A stretch of DNA of 64,000 nt from an uncultured Eubacteriales bacterium (GCA_900315895.1 ONAY01000004.1:1-64000), one strand, 5' to 3'; positions 1 through 8,717 are shown, numbered from the stretch's first letter. Notes: a model not told the origin generated them from the sequence alone. A program made the numbers and translations.

Positions 1-30
1 TCCACCCTGTATCTTCTTTCAAAAAAGATA

Positions 31-74
31 AAACCGCTGTGAGCCCTTAATTATCAATGGTTTCAGCGGTTTTT
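31..74. terminator. terminator-like inverted repeat
   Basis: AAACCGCTG at 31-39 pairs with CAGCGGTTT at 64-72 and is followed by a T run on the plus strand. On the minus strand it is also followed by T residues. The loop is long (about 24 nt), so it is weaker than the other terminators here. It could end a plus-strand gene lying left of the window, or act as a second stop behind tsf. Confidence 0.45.
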
Positions 75-118
75 ACCAACGCTTTTTGTCCTATAAGCCG
101 ACATTTTATCTGATTAAC

Positions 119-150
119 AAAAAACTCCCGGGAGTTAAACTCACGGGAGT
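119..150 (-). terminator. rho-independent terminator of rpsB-tsf
   Basis: On the minus strand ACTCCCG pairs with CGGGAGT, with an inner GAGT/ACTC pairing, and is followed by six T residues. It begins about 25 nt after the tsf stop codon, as expected for the end of the rpsB-tsf transcript. Confidence 0.85.
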
Positions 151-175
151 ATTTTGTTTTGCAGTATTGTCTGGA

Positions 176-1267
176 TTACATTCCCATCTGCTTTGCGACT
201 TCGTCAGCAAAGTTTTCCTGCTTCTTTTCGATGCCTTCGCCGACTTCGAATCTGACAACCTTCTTAAGCTTCAGACCGTTGTCAACGGACTTCAGATACT
301 GACCTACTGTCTGCTTGCCATCTTCAGCTCTTACATAGACCTGATCCAGCAGGCAGATCTCCTTCAGCTGCTTGGAGATACGTCCGTCAACGAGACCCTT
401 GAAGATCTTGTTGTCAGTGATCTCTGACTTTGCAGCAACTGCGAGGCCTGCAAGCTTAGCCTTGGCTTCTTCGGAAAGGAAGTTGGGCAGATAGTTGAAG
501 TTGAATTCCTTGTCTGCTCTCTTCTCTGCAAGGATAGCTGTATCTTCCTCGCCCCATACGCCGGCTGCAGCCTTGTCAAGAAGGCCGTTCAAGATCGGCT
601 TGGGAAGTGTGAACGGGTCGTTCAGTGCGCTTTCCAGAGTGATCTTTCCAAGGTTAGCCATCTCTTCTTCAGAGATCTCATCTCTGGAGATGTACTGAGG
701 ATTCATTGCTGCGACCTGCATTGCAATGTTCTTCAGTGCTGTCTTGTTGGCATCATTGTCTGCTCCGTCTGCAGCAACGATAACGCCGATGGTTCCGCCG
801 CCGTGGATGTAGGAAGCAAGAACTTCACCTTCAACCTTGTCGATCCTTCTTACGGACATGTTCTCGCCGATCTTTGCGATCTTAGCTGTAAGAACGTCCT
901 GAACTGTGGATCCTTCATAAGCCATCTGCTTGAAGGCTTCGATGTCATCTGTCTCAGCTTCAAGAGCCAGATTTGCAAGTCCATTTACGAAGTCGATGAA
1001 CTCTTCGTTCTTGGCTACGAAGTCTGTCTCAGAGTTGACTTCTACCACTGCAGCTGTCTTGCCGTCTTCAGAGATAGCGGTCTTAACGAGACCCATTGCA
1101 GCGATCCTGCCGGCCTTCTTAGCAGCCTTGGCAAGTCCTTTTTCTCTGAGGAGCTCGATAGCCTGATCCATATCGCCGTCAGTCTCTACAAGAGCGTTCT
1201 TGCAGTCCATCATGCCGGCTCCGGTTCTTTCTCTTAACTCTTTTACCATTGATGCTGTAACAGCCAT
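176..1267 (-). CDS. tsf: Translation elongation factor Ts, with a large insertion
   Basis: EF-Ts is the guanine nucleotide exchange factor that regenerates EF-Tu-GTP during elongation in the cytoplasm. The N-terminal UBA-like segment carries the family motif RERTGAGMMDCK (residues 12-23), followed by the EF-Tu contact motif TDFVAKN (81-87). The C terminus ends with VRFEVGEGIEKK (338-349), also typical. The protein is 363 residues, clearly longer than the usual roughly 280-310. The extra length falls at about residues 218-284, between the MNPQYISRDE segment and the conserved GRISKQLKEICLLDQ segment, and does not resemble the usual EF-Ts dimerisation region. The start has a GGAGG site. The gene follows rpsB by 18 nt, the standard order, and shares its promoter. 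Function is secure; the role of the insertion is unknown. Confidence 0.97.
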   Translation of the reverse strand: MAVTASMVKELRERTGAGMMDCKNALVETDGDMDQAIELLREKGLAKAAKKAGRIAAMGLVKTAISEDGKTAAVVEVNSETDFVAKNEEFIDFVNGLANLALEAETDDIEAFKQMAYEGSTVQDVLTAKIAKIGENMSVRRIDKVEGEVLASYIHGGGTIGVIVAADGADNDANKTALKNIAMQVAAMNPQYISRDEISEEEMANLGKITLESALNDPFTLPKPILNGLLDKAAAGVWGEEDTAILAEKRADKEFNFNYLPNFLSEEAKAKLAGLAVAAKSEITDNKIFKGLVDGRISKQLKEICLLDQVYVRAEDGKQTVGQYLKSVDNGLKLKKVVRFEVGEGIEKKQENFADEVAKQMGM

Positions 1268-1285
1268 TGTTCTACCTCCGGAAAA

Positions 1286-2047
1286 TTAATTCTCAGACTC
1301 AGCGTCTGCTTCAGCAACAACTTCTTCGGCCTCAGCGGGAGCTTCCTCTGCGGGAGCAAAGCTTTCGCCCTGGTTAGCTTCGATAACAGCGTCTGCCATA
1401 CGGCTTGTGATGAGCTTCACTGCACGGATAGCGTCGTCGTTTGCGGGGATGACATAATCAACGTCCTCCGGATCGCAGTTGGTATCTACGATACCGATGA
1501 TGGGAATTCCAAGGATCCTTGCTTCCTTAACAGCGATTCTCTCCTTCTTGGGATCGATGATGAAAAGTGCGCCGGGCATACCCTTCATGTTTCTGATTCC
1601 GCCGAGATACTTCTCAAGTTTCTCAGCTTCAGCCTTAAGCTTCAGAACTTCCTTCTTGGAAAGCTTCTCAAAAGTTCCGTCCTCAGCCATTTTCTCGATC
1701 TCGTTGAGTTTGTCGATCCTCTTGGAGATGGTCTTGTGGTTGGTGAGCATTCCGCCCAGCCATCTCTCAGCTACGAAATACTGTCCGCATCTCTCAGCTT
1801 CGTCCTTGACTGCCTGCTGAGCCTGCTTCTTGGTGCCTACGAAAAGGATCGGCTTGCCGTCTTCAGCAAATCTCCTCATGGCGTCGTATGCTTCGTTGAG
1901 CTTGTTAACGGTCTTCTGCAGGTCGATGATGTAGATGCCGTTTCTCTCTGTGAAGATGTACGGAGCCATCTTGGGGTTCCATTTTCTTGTCTGATGTCCA
2001 AAGTGGACACCGGCTTCCAGTAACTGTTTCATTGAAACTACTGCCAT
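1286..2047 (-). CDS. rpsB: 30S ribosomal protein S2
   Basis: S2 is a late-assembling small-subunit protein bound near the platform/head region of the 30S subunit. The sequence is full length (253 residues) and shows the hallmark N terminus [20 protein letters not shown], the [13 protein letters not shown] segment, the [11 protein letters not shown] segment and the conserved IVDTNCDP motif in the C-terminal half. The last 25 residues are an acidic Glu/Ala tail, common in Bacillota. The ribosome site is AGGAGG 7 nt before ATG. It is the first gene of the rpsB-tsf operon and has its own promoter and a leader of about 145 nt, which may hold a regulatory element. Confidence 0.98.
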   Translation of the reverse strand: MAVVSMKQLLEAGVHFGHQTRKWNPKMAPYIFTERNGIYIIDLQKTVNKLNEAYDAMRRFAEDGKPILFVGTKKQAQQAVKDEAERCGQYFVAERWLGGMLTNHKTISKRIDKLNEIEKMAEDGTFEKLSKKEVLKLKAEAEKLEKYLGGIRNMKGMPGALFIIDPKKERIAVKEARILGIPIIGIVDTNCDPEDVDYVIPANDDAIRAVKLITSRMADAVIEANQGESFAPAEEAPAEAEEVVAEADAESEN

Positions 2048-2198
2048 TTTTTACCTCCTGGTTTAGTTCCTTCCACGGTCCGTATCAATCCGCACGGTCT
2101 GAGCCGCCCTTATGTCAGGGAATCGCGGTAACCATTCACGATCCGTGTGTAAAATATTATGCTGCAAGCGAGACTTCATCGGTCCCACAAGCCTTATT

Positions 2199-2227
2199 AC
2201 TATACAATATCGTATAATGTTTTGCAA
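2199..2227 (-). promoter_or_regulatory. promoter of rpsB-tsf
   Basis: Minus-strand TTGCAA (2222-2227), a 17-nt spacer and TATAGT (2199-2204) form a good sigma-A promoter. The predicted transcript start is near 2192, leaving a 5' leader of about 145 nt before the rpsB ATG. The leader holds short inverted repeats (for example CAC/GTG around GGATC near 2140). An S2-binding autoregulatory leader is possible, but no known consensus was recognised. Confidence 0.7.
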
Positions 2228-2259
2228 GAATATTTTGCGCCGGATCCCTCGAAATCCGC

Positions 2260-2292
2260 AAAAAATCAGGCCGGACTTTAATGTCCGGCCTG
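2260..2292 (-). terminator. terminator of the symporter gene
   Basis: Minus-strand CAGGCCGGAC pairs perfectly with GTCCGGCCTG around a 6-nt loop and is followed by ATTTTTT. It lies about 25 nt after the stop of the alanine-type symporter and upstream of the rpsB promoter. Confidence 0.93.
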
Positions 2293-2316
2293 AAGAGGTA
2301 TATTTCCCCGGATTAT

Positions 2317-3735
2317 TTACTTGTGAACAGGAAGTTTACGATTCTTGTCGAACTCTATCATATCCTTAACCAGCGGACCTGAGATCAATATCATGCAGAT
2401 GGCGTTGGGGATGATCATCAGAGCGTTGAAGATATCGGAGATATTCCATGCGATGTCGAAGGCTGTGATGCATCCGATGAAGGATACTGCGGAGAACAGG
2501 ATTCTGTAAGCCAGTGTGACCTGTGTGCTCCTGGTCAGATATTCCAGAGCCTTCTCACCATAGTATTCCCAACCGAGGATGGTGGAGAATGCGAACAGTG
2601 CCAGTGAGATACATACGATCCAAGCTCCTGCTTCACCCAGAGTCATACGGAACGCTTCGATGGTAAGAGGTGCTCCCTTGAGAACTACTTTACCGTCAAC
2701 AACTACCTTTTCCATAGCTCCGGATGTGAGTACGGAAAGTCCTGTGATGGTGCATACGACGAATGTATCCCAGAAGGTACCTGTCATGGAGATGTAGCCC
2801 TGCTTGATGTAGTCCTTGGAAGTGGTGGCTGCAGCTGCGATAGCGGCAGATCCCATACCGGCCTCATTGGAGAAGCATCCACGGGCAACACCGAATCTCA
2901 TAGCCTGCATCATGCTGGCAATGACTGATCCTGCAATACCGCCTCCAACAGCCTCTACCGAGAATGCCATTCTGAACATGTCCACAATAGCCAGAGGAAC
3001 TCTGTCGATGTGTACCAGGATAACGATGAGTCCACATACGAAATAGAGGATTGCCATTACCGGAACTACCATGGAGGATACCTTTGCAATGGACTGGATA
3101 CCACCGATAACTACTACCAGTGTAAGAACGAATACCACAGCAGCAACGGCGTAAATGCTGATTCCGGATACCGTATTGAAGGCGCCTGCGATGGAGTTGC
3201 CCTGAGTAAGGTTTCCGATACCAAAGGATGCGATTACTGCGAAGACTGCGAAGCAGATAGCAAGGAATCTGCCGAATCCCTTCGCTTTCTCGCCGTAGAC
3301 CTCAGGAATACCTCTCTCCATGGTCACCATGGGTCCGCCCAGCATCTCACCCTTATCGTTGGTGGTACGATAGCGGAGAGCCAAAGCGCACTCGGTGAAT
3401 TTGGATGTGAGTCCGAAGGCTGCAGAGATCAGCATCCATACGAGAGCTCCGGGGCCGCCTGTTGCCAAAGCAGCAGCGACTCCTGCGATGTTACCGGTAC
3501 CGATGGTGGCAGCAAGGGCTGTACAAAGGGCTGCAAAGGGAGAAACGTCTCCTTCACCTTCGGTCTCTCTTGCCTCTTTGGACAAGGTCGATTTGATGGC
3601 GTATCCCAATGTACGCCATGACAGGAATCTGCATCTGACAGTAAGGAAGATTCCTGTACCGACGAGTATGACGAGCATGAAAGGACCCCATACGAAATCG
3701 TCGATTTTCACCAGAAAATTATTAAAAGCTTCCAT
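2317..3735 (-). CDS. Sodium:alanine/glycine symporter, AGCS family
   Basis: This is a 472-residue integral membrane protein of the alanine or glycine:cation symporter family (AlsT/DagA/AgcS), which imports small neutral amino acids with sodium. Family hallmarks are visible: the N-terminal FVWGPFMLVILVGTGIF, the ATIGTGNIAGVAAALATGGPGA region, where unwound helices bind ligand, and CFSNEAGMGSAAIAAAA in the middle. About eleven hydrophobic segments can be counted. It is a single gene between two terminators, downstream of thrS. The start is supported by a purine-rich AAAGGA site. Alanine or glycine is the likely substrate by family; the exact specificity cannot be read from the sequence. Confidence 0.93.
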   Translation of the reverse strand: MEAFNNFLVKIDDFVWGPFMLVILVGTGIFLTVRCRFLSWRTLGYAIKSTLSKEARETEGEGDVSPFAALCTALAATIGTGNIAGVAAALATGGPGALVWMLISAAFGLTSKFTECALALRYRTTNDKGEMLGGPMVTMERGIPEVYGEKAKGFGRFLAICFAVFAVIASFGIGNLTQGNSIAGAFNTVSGISIYAVAAVVFVLTLVVVIGGIQSIAKVSSMVVPVMAILYFVCGLIVILVHIDRVPLAIVDMFRMAFSVEAVGGGIAGSVIASMMQAMRFGVARGCFSNEAGMGSAAIAAAATTSKDYIKQGYISMTGTFWDTFVVCTITGLSVLTSGAMEKVVVDGKVVLKGAPLTIEAFRMTLGEAGAWIVCISLALFAFSTILGWEYYGEKALEYLTRSTQVTLAYRILFSAVSFIGCITAFDIAWNISDIFNALMIIPNAICMILISGPLVKDMIEFDKNRKLPVHK

Positions 3736-3805
3736 AAATGATTCCTTTCCTCCATCCGGGCCCCATGCCCAGCGGAACTAGATAAATATTGGGTAAGGTA
3801 TGAAT

Positions 3806-3846
3806 AAAAACACAACCCTGTGTATTTATTTTAATACACAGGGTTG
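3806..3846 (-). terminator. terminator of thrS
   Basis: CAACCCTGTGTATT (3813-3826) pairs perfectly with AATACACAGGGTTG (3833-3846) around a 6-nt loop. On the minus strand it is followed by TGTTTTTA. It lies about 35 nt after the thrS stop codon. Confidence 0.93.
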
Positions 3847-3881
3847 CTTTCGTCAACATTTCAGATGTTCAAATATTGTAT

Positions 3882-5642
3882 TTATTCTGCAAAATATGAG
3901 CCCACCATTCTCTGGCTGTTCTCCTCAAGGATGCCCTTAAGGAACTCTTCTACAGGCATGGTGCCTATCTCATCTTTCATCTTATTGCAGCGTACGGTCA
4001 CCGCACCGGCTTCCTTTTCCTTCTCGCCGATGATGCAGATGTAGCTGTCTCTTAAGCTGCGGGCTTCTCTCAGCTTGTAGCCGATCTTCTCGTTTCTCTT
4101 GTCAAGTTTGACTCTGAGTCCGGCCTCATCCAGCTTCTTGAAGACTTCTTCAGCGTAAGGAATGACTTCCTCGTTGACTGTAAGGAGTCTGACCTGGACC
4201 GGTGCCAGCCAAAGCGGGAACTTGCCTGCGAAGTGTTCGGTGATTACTCCGATGAATCTCTCAAGAGATCCGAAGCAGGCTCTGTGGATCATGGCGGGAG
4301 TATGCTTCTGTCCGTCGGAACCGGTATATTCACAGTTAAAGCGTCCGGGAAGCTGGTAGTCAAGCTGTACTGTGCCGCACTGCCACTCTCTTCCCAGTGA
4401 ATCCTTGATGATGAAGTCAAGTTTGGGCCCATAGAATGCTCCGTCTCCTTCGTTTACTTCGAAGGTCTTTCCTATGGACTTGATGGCCTTTTCCAGCATA
4501 CCTTCAGCAACGTCCCAGTCTTCTCTGGTTCCGATGTGGTCCTCCGGCATGGTGGACAGCAGGATGTCATATGTGAGACCGAACTGTGAGTAGATCTCAT
4601 CGTATAACTTGATGATGTTCTTTACCTCTTCTTCGATCTGCTCTTCAGCAAGAAGGATGTGAGCATCGTCCTGAGTGAAGTTTCTCACGCGGAACATTCC
4701 GTGGAGGGCTCCGGAAAGCTCGTGACGGTGAACGTTTCCCAGCTCGCTGTATCTCAGCGGAAGATCCCTGTATGAATGGGGCTCATTCTCGTATACCAGG
4801 ATGCTTCCCGGGCAGTTCATGGGCTTGATCGCATAGTCTTCATCGTCGATCACTGTGGTGTACATGTTCTCTTTGTAGTGATCCCAGTGTCCGGAAGTCT
4901 CCCAAAGAGTCCTCTTCATGATCTGAGGAGTCATGATTTCTGTATATCCGTATCTCTTGTGGACCTCACGCCAGTATTCCACAAGTTCGTTTCTCATGAT
5001 CATGCCGTTTGGAAGATAGAACGGGAAGCCGGGAGCCTCGTCGCTGAACATGTAGAGCCTCATCTCCTTGCCGATCTTCCTGTGGTCTCTCTTCTTGGCT
5101 TCTTCCAGCATGTTCACGTAGGCATCCAGTTCCTCCTGTGAAGGAAATGCTGTAGCATAGATCCTCTGGAGCATGGGCCTTGAGGAGTCTCCTCTCCAGT
5201 ATGCTCCTGCAACAGACATGAGCTTGACAGCCTTGATCTGACCGGTGGACTCCATGTGGGGTCCTGCGCAGAGGTCTGTGAAATCTCCCTGGGTATACAT
5301 GGAGATGATCTCATCCTCCGGAAGGTCATTGATCAGTTCCACCTTGTAGTCCTGATTCCTCTCCTTGAAGAACTTGAGAGCCTCTTCTCTGGAGACCTCT
5401 GATCTTTCAAGAGGAAGGTTCTGCTTGATGATCTTTTTCATCTCCTTCTGGATCGCCGGGAAGTCTTCCTCGGTGAACCTGTGGTCGATGTCGATATCGT
5501 AATAGAAGCCGTTGTCGATGGCGGGTCCTATTGCGAACTTGGCTTCAGGCCAGATGTGCTGAATGGCCTGGGCCATGATATGTGATGCCGTATGTCTGTA
5601 CTGACGGCGCTGTGCGTCATCGTTCCAATCTATTTTGCTCAT
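3882..5642 (-). CDS. thrS: Threonyl-tRNA synthetase lacking the TGS domain
   Basis: This class II synthetase charges tRNA-Thr. The editing domain begins almost at once with HTASHIMAQA (about residue 18) and carries the second zinc/editing motif LCAGPHM. The catalytic core shows motif 2 (RYSELGNVHRHE, FRVRNFTQDDAH) and motif 3 (GSLERFIGVITEH), and the anticodon-binding domain occupies the last 100 residues. The protein has 586 residues against about 640 for E. coli ThrRS; the missing part is the N-terminal TGS domain. The start chosen is ATG at 5642 with GGAGG five bases before it; a TTG four codons upstream overlaps that site and is less likely. No T-box leader fits in the 58-nt gap to the upstream LCP gene, so control differs from many Bacillota thrS genes. 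Confidence 0.96.
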   Translation of the reverse strand: MSKIDWNDDAQRRQYRHTASHIMAQAIQHIWPEAKFAIGPAIDNGFYYDIDIDHRFTEEDFPAIQKEMKKIIKQNLPLERSEVSREEALKFFKERNQDYKVELINDLPEDEIISMYTQGDFTDLCAGPHMESTGQIKAVKLMSVAGAYWRGDSSRPMLQRIYATAFPSQEELDAYVNMLEEAKKRDHRKIGKEMRLYMFSDEAPGFPFYLPNGMIMRNELVEYWREVHKRYGYTEIMTPQIMKRTLWETSGHWDHYKENMYTTVIDDEDYAIKPMNCPGSILVYENEPHSYRDLPLRYSELGNVHRHELSGALHGMFRVRNFTQDDAHILLAEEQIEEEVKNIIKLYDEIYSQFGLTYDILLSTMPEDHIGTREDWDVAEGMLEKAIKSIGKTFEVNEGDGAFYGPKLDFIIKDSLGREWQCGTVQLDYQLPGRFNCEYTGSDGQKHTPAMIHRACFGSLERFIGVITEHFAGKFPLWLAPVQVRLLTVNEEVIPYAEEVFKKLDEAGLRVKLDKRNEKIGYKLREARSLRDSYICIIGEKEKEAGAVTVRCNKMKDEIGTMPVEEFLKGILEENSQRMVGSYFAE

Positions 5643-5700
5643 TATATCCTCCAAAAAATATGTTGATCAATTCTATGACCCTGCCTCGCCACGGCCGGAT

Positions 5701-7386
5701 CTATCTGGCGGAAAAACTGCTGAAAACAGTTATTCTCTTTGAATTCATTCCTAAGGTCATGTCCGGCAGGAATCTTCCAATGCCCGGCAGCCCTTTGTGG
5801 GACGGTGCGCCGCTGCCGCCGTCACCGCCTTCACCGCCGCCTCCGCCGGAGCTTCCGGTGGCCGGAATGACATCCCTGTAGGAAGCCTGACACCTGCTGC
5901 AGGTGTATTCGGTATATCCATCTGTGGTCTCAGTGGGATCTACATGACCTGTCTGCTGATAGTCATGTCCCAAAGCAGGCAGAGGTTCCTGATAGGACTC
6001 TCCACAGCTGCAGGTGTATACCACATAGCCGTCCGCAGTACAGGTTGGCTCCTGGCGTCCCGTCTCGGTGTAGCTGTGTTGGTGAGGCTCGGGATCGGTT
6101 CCGCCTCCGTTTCCTCCTCCGTTACCCGGAGGTGTTACAGGATCGTCCGGCGGCAGTACCGGGGTTGTGGGTTCGTCTATCACCGGTCCCGTGGTGGTCT
6201 GAGACGCGTTCGCTCTCCTGTAGTTTATCTCACTGGATATGGAATATGCGGTTCCTGACGGATTGTATCCCACCTGTCCGAATACGTCTTCGTGGAATTT
6301 TTTGACGTTGCCGGCCAGATCAGTGGGGAATACGTAGGAAACGTTATTCAGGTAACCTGTGGTAACGTTGTACGGGAATCCGCTTCCTGCTATAACTGTA
6401 TACTTGTTTACGTCCTTGGCCAGAGCCAGAAGGTCGCTGAACTTAAGTGTGGTCTTGACCTGAGGAGCCATGATGTTGATGATCTCCTTGAGCTTGGAGA
6501 AGCTGCAGGTCTTCATCTTTTCAAGGAGCTGGTCGCAGACGATCCTCATTCTCTCGGTCCTCTTGAAATCGTCTCCCACTCCGTTTCTCATTCTGCCATA
6601 TCCTACAGCCTGTACGCCGCTTACGGTCTGTACTCCGGGAGCTGAGACTGTAGCGTAATCGTCCCTGTGACCGGTCCAGTATGCGGTCTCGTAGGTGCAG
6701 AGGTTCATTTCCTTGATCTCGTTCTGCTGAATGTCAAGTTCTACGCCTCCCACTGCATCGATGACGTCCACTACTACCTTCCAGTTTACGGCCACATAAT
6801 TCTCTATGTTGAGGTCCATGGCCTGGTTCACTGTCTTCATGGACATGGCTGCTCCGCCATAGAAGAAGGCGTGAGCGATCTTATCATAGGTGCCGGAATC
6901 GCCCAGCTTGATGTATGTATCTCTGTATATGGAAGTCAGGGTCACCTCGCAGGTCTCTACATTGATGGAAGCCACCATGATCATGTCGGACCTGGCATCT
7001 TTTAGGTCATTCATGTCCCTGGCATCCACACCAAGAAAAAGGATATTGATGAATCCGTCCACCGGGGTCAGACCAAGATCGTAATCCTCGTCTATATCCG
7101 CATCCTTGTTCATCTCGTCCACTACATCGACTACGGTGTTGATGGCGCTTACCGCCATAACACCGACGGTCACCATGGAAAAAATCAGTACCAGAACCAA
7201 TATCTTTACCCACAGCTTCCAGGATTTTATCCATTTGATGAACCTGGAGAAGACGTTGGGCTTCTTCTCTTTCTCTTCAGCATTTTCATTCAGTTCTTTG
7301 AGTTCTGACGGAAGGAGCACATCCTCATCATTGAGGACCTGATTTTCCGCTTCCATCTCTTGGATCTGTCTTTTCTTGCTTCTCAT
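5701..7386 (-). CDS. LytR-CpsA-Psr family cell-wall ligase with cysteine-repeat tail
   Basis: LCP enzymes transfer undecaprenyl-linked anionic glycopolymers to peptidoglycan outside the membrane. The 561-residue protein has a charged cytoplasmic N terminus, one membrane segment at about 58-80 and an extracellular LCP domain at about 110-310, with NILFLGVDARD, DMIMVASI, SIYRDTYI and GYGRMRNGVGDD; the Asp and Arg residues of these motifs bind the pyrophosphate. After a Pro/Gly-rich linker come two repeats of about 38 residues (about 435-511). The first has a CSC motif plus a lone Cys, the second CSRC; each ends in an A-x-G motif. A Gly-rich stretch and a basic tail finish the protein. This tail is unusual for LCP proteins and may bind wall or metal. 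The gene has its own promoter and lies 58 nt before thrS. Confidence 0.9.
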   Translation of the reverse strand: MRSKKRQIQEMEAENQVLNDEDVLLPSELKELNENAEEKEKKPNVFSRFIKWIKSWKLWVKILVLVLIFSMVTVGVMAVSAINTVVDVVDEMNKDADIDEDYDLGLTPVDGFINILFLGVDARDMNDLKDARSDMIMVASINVETCEVTLTSIYRDTYIKLGDSGTYDKIAHAFFYGGAAMSMKTVNQAMDLNIENYVAVNWKVVVDVIDAVGGVELDIQQNEIKEMNLCTYETAYWTGHRDDYATVSAPGVQTVSGVQAVGYGRMRNGVGDDFKRTERMRIVCDQLLEKMKTCSFSKLKEIINIMAPQVKTTLKFSDLLALAKDVNKYTVIAGSGFPYNVTTGYLNNVSYVFPTDLAGNVKKFHEDVFGQVGYNPSGTAYSISSEINYRRANASQTTTGPVIDEPTTPVLPPDDPVTPPGNGGGNGGGTDPEPHQHSYTETGRQEPTCTADGYVVYTCSCGESYQEPLPALGHDYQQTGHVDPTETTDGYTEYTCSRCQASYRDVIPATGSSGGGGGEGGDGGSGAPSHKGLPGIGRFLPDMTLGMNSKRITVFSSFSAR

Positions 7387-7462
7387 AAATCTATCGTTCT
7401 TCTCACCATCCCACGTTGATCAGTGGGTCCAAAAGCATATAATAAACCAATTCTAAAGATGT

Positions 7463-7491
7463 ATTATACAACAGCCTCGTGATTTTGTAAA
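7463..7491 (-). promoter_or_regulatory. promoter of the LCP gene
   Basis: Minus-strand TTTACA (7486-7491), a 17-nt spacer and TATAAT (7463-7468). The predicted start of transcription near 7456 gives a leader of about 70 nt. It probably also drives thrS, because no other promoter is obvious between the two genes. Confidence 0.75.
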
Positions 7492-7523
7492 CGATAACTG
7501 CCAAAAACTGTGTTTTGCCCGCA

Positions 7524-7661
7524 TTAGTTCTCTGTCTTATCCTTGCCTCTTCGCCCCGCGTCCTTCAGGGTCCTCCCCCTGAACACATCAGGTTTCTTAT
7601 AAATCATATACAGTCCGAGCAAAATATTTACGATGGCGATCAGATAAATAGCTGTCCTCAT
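7524..7661 (-). CDS. 45-residue single-pass membrane peptide
   Basis: A short frame with a very good ribosome site (GAGGAGG, 6 nt before ATG). The predicted peptide begins MRTAIYLIAIVNILLG, forms one hydrophobic segment of about 18 residues, then a basic, polar tail rich in Lys and Arg (KKPDVFRGR, AGRRGKDK). This is the layout of a small bitopic protein with its positive end in the cytoplasm. It lies after a terminator-like hairpin that follows the TPM gene and just before the LCP promoter, so it may be expressed by read-through of the SPFH/TPM operon. No family was recognised. The strong ribosome site and membrane pattern support a real gene. Confidence 0.6.
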   Translation of the reverse strand: MRTAIYLIAIVNILLGLYMIYKKPDVFRGRTLKDAGRRGKDKTEN

Positions 7662-7680
7662 TTTTTCCTCCTCACAAGCA

Positions 7681-7710
7681 AAGAGACCCGGTATCTACCG
7701 AGTCTCTGTT
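7681..7710 (-). terminator. terminator or attenuator between TPM gene and small peptide
   Basis: Minus-strand AGAGACTCGG pairs with CCGGGTCTCT (one mismatch) around a short loop, followed by TTTGCTT. It lies about 60 nt after the TPM gene and only about 10 nt before the ribosome site of the 45-residue peptide, so the peptide would depend on read-through. Confidence 0.65.
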
Positions 7711-7766
7711 TCAGCTATTCAATTATATCACGCCGATACGTCCTTTTCAGCACATTCAGCAAAAGA

Positions 7767-8702
7767 TCAGAATTTCCTTCCGCCTCCTGCTCCACCGCCG
7801 TGGGGCGTCCCGCTGCTTCCGATGTGAACTCTGGTTCCGGAAGTCCTTGGACCCTGTCCGTGACCTCTGTTCTGGTCGTTTGCATTGGGTCTGGGGCTTA
7901 CTGCCACAGTGCTGTAGAGGAATCTCTCTCTCCTGTCGGAGAGCACCAGGCTTCCCTGTCTCTCGTAGGAGTTGGCCTGGGTCTTGGCCCTTACGGTCTT
8001 GAGCTTGCTCTTGTTTCTTCCTGAGGAGATGGCTCCTGCAGCAGCTCCCACTGCCAGAGCTCCCGCTCCGGAGGCGGCTGCAGCCTCACCGGCGGTAGGT
8101 CCTTCATCCGGACCGTCCGGTCCCACAGGGTCAGTGCCTCCGCCTACTCCCTCATACCAGGGATATGACGGATAACCAGGAGTATCCCAGTCCACGGGAT
8201 CCCCGTTTCTGGCAAGCTTCACGAAGTCGTAGACTACCTCCTCAAACTTTTCGTATGCAGACGCGAAATCTCCGTCGGACATATCGTCCAGAATATAGTC
8301 GTATATCACCTCTTCACCGTACTCAGTTACAGCTTCGATGCCAAAACCCGTTGTGCAGAGGATCACCTGGCTTCTGGTCATATCCACCGCAAGGATGATG
8401 CCGTCCCGGTTCGGACCGTACCCGAAGCCGTTGTTGTCATAGAAATCCTCGGCCGAAGCCAAAAGATCGTCCGATGAATACCCTTCGGATATGGTAAGCA
8501 CCACTATATCGAACTGGAGCTCCTGAGATCTGGCCGCAAGGTATGCATCCAGGTCTTCGGCTTCATAATCATCCAGGGTCCCTGCGTAGTCGAAGAGGTT
8601 GGATGTCGCTGCATAAGTGACCTGGGTCAGAGGCAGAGAAACTGCCATCAGGATCAGACAGATGGCTATAACTGCCAGAAAGCTCTTAAATGATCTCTTC
8701 AT
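7767..8702 (-). CDS. TPM-domain membrane-associated protein (YgcG/YdjH-like)
   Basis: A 311-residue protein with an N-terminal signal/anchor segment (about 7-30), then a TPM (TLP18.3/Psb32/MOLO-1) domain at about 35-165 with the typical LFDYAGTLDDYE opening, AEDFYDNNGFG and DGIILAVDM. A Gly/Pro-rich linker leads to a second hydrophobic, Ala/Gly-rich segment (about 205-225) and a basic tail ending HGGGAGGGRKF, as in YgcG relatives. TPM proteins of this kind face the outside of the membrane; their biochemical activity is poorly defined. It is the third gene of an operon with the SPFH and zinc-ribbon genes, the set known in B. subtilis as ydjGHI, implicated there in membrane stress with PspA. 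Start supported by GGAGGGACTGAC before ATG. Confidence 0.85.
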   Translation of the reverse strand: MKRSFKSFLAVIAICLILMAVSLPLTQVTYAATSNLFDYAGTLDDYEAEDLDAYLAARSQELQFDIVVLTISEGYSSDDLLASAEDFYDNNGFGYGPNRDGIILAVDMTRSQVILCTTGFGIEAVTEYGEEVIYDYILDDMSDGDFASAYEKFEEVVYDFVKLARNGDPVDWDTPGYPSYPWYEGVGGGTDPVGPDGPDEGPTAGEAAAASGAGALAVGAAAGAISSGRNKSKLKTVRAKTQANSYERQGSLVLSDRRERFLYSTVAVSPRPNANDQNRGHGQGPRTSGTRVHIGSSGTPHGGGAGGGRKF

Positions 8703-8717
8703 GTCAGTCCCTCCTTC

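Noticed and set aside
3010..3621. Open frame of 203 codons opposite the sodium:alanine symporter
   Set aside because: Composition is that of an antisense frame of a membrane protein (rich in Cys, Ser, Gly), with no start signal.
5643..5700. T-box leader before thrS
   Set aside because: The gap to the LCP gene is under 60 nt and no AGGGTGG-like T-box core is present; it is too short for a T-box.
5760..5800. Sortase signal in the LCP tail (LPGIG)
   Set aside because: The LPxTG Thr is missing and there is no following membrane helix with a basic end; the chain ends with a mildly polar tail.
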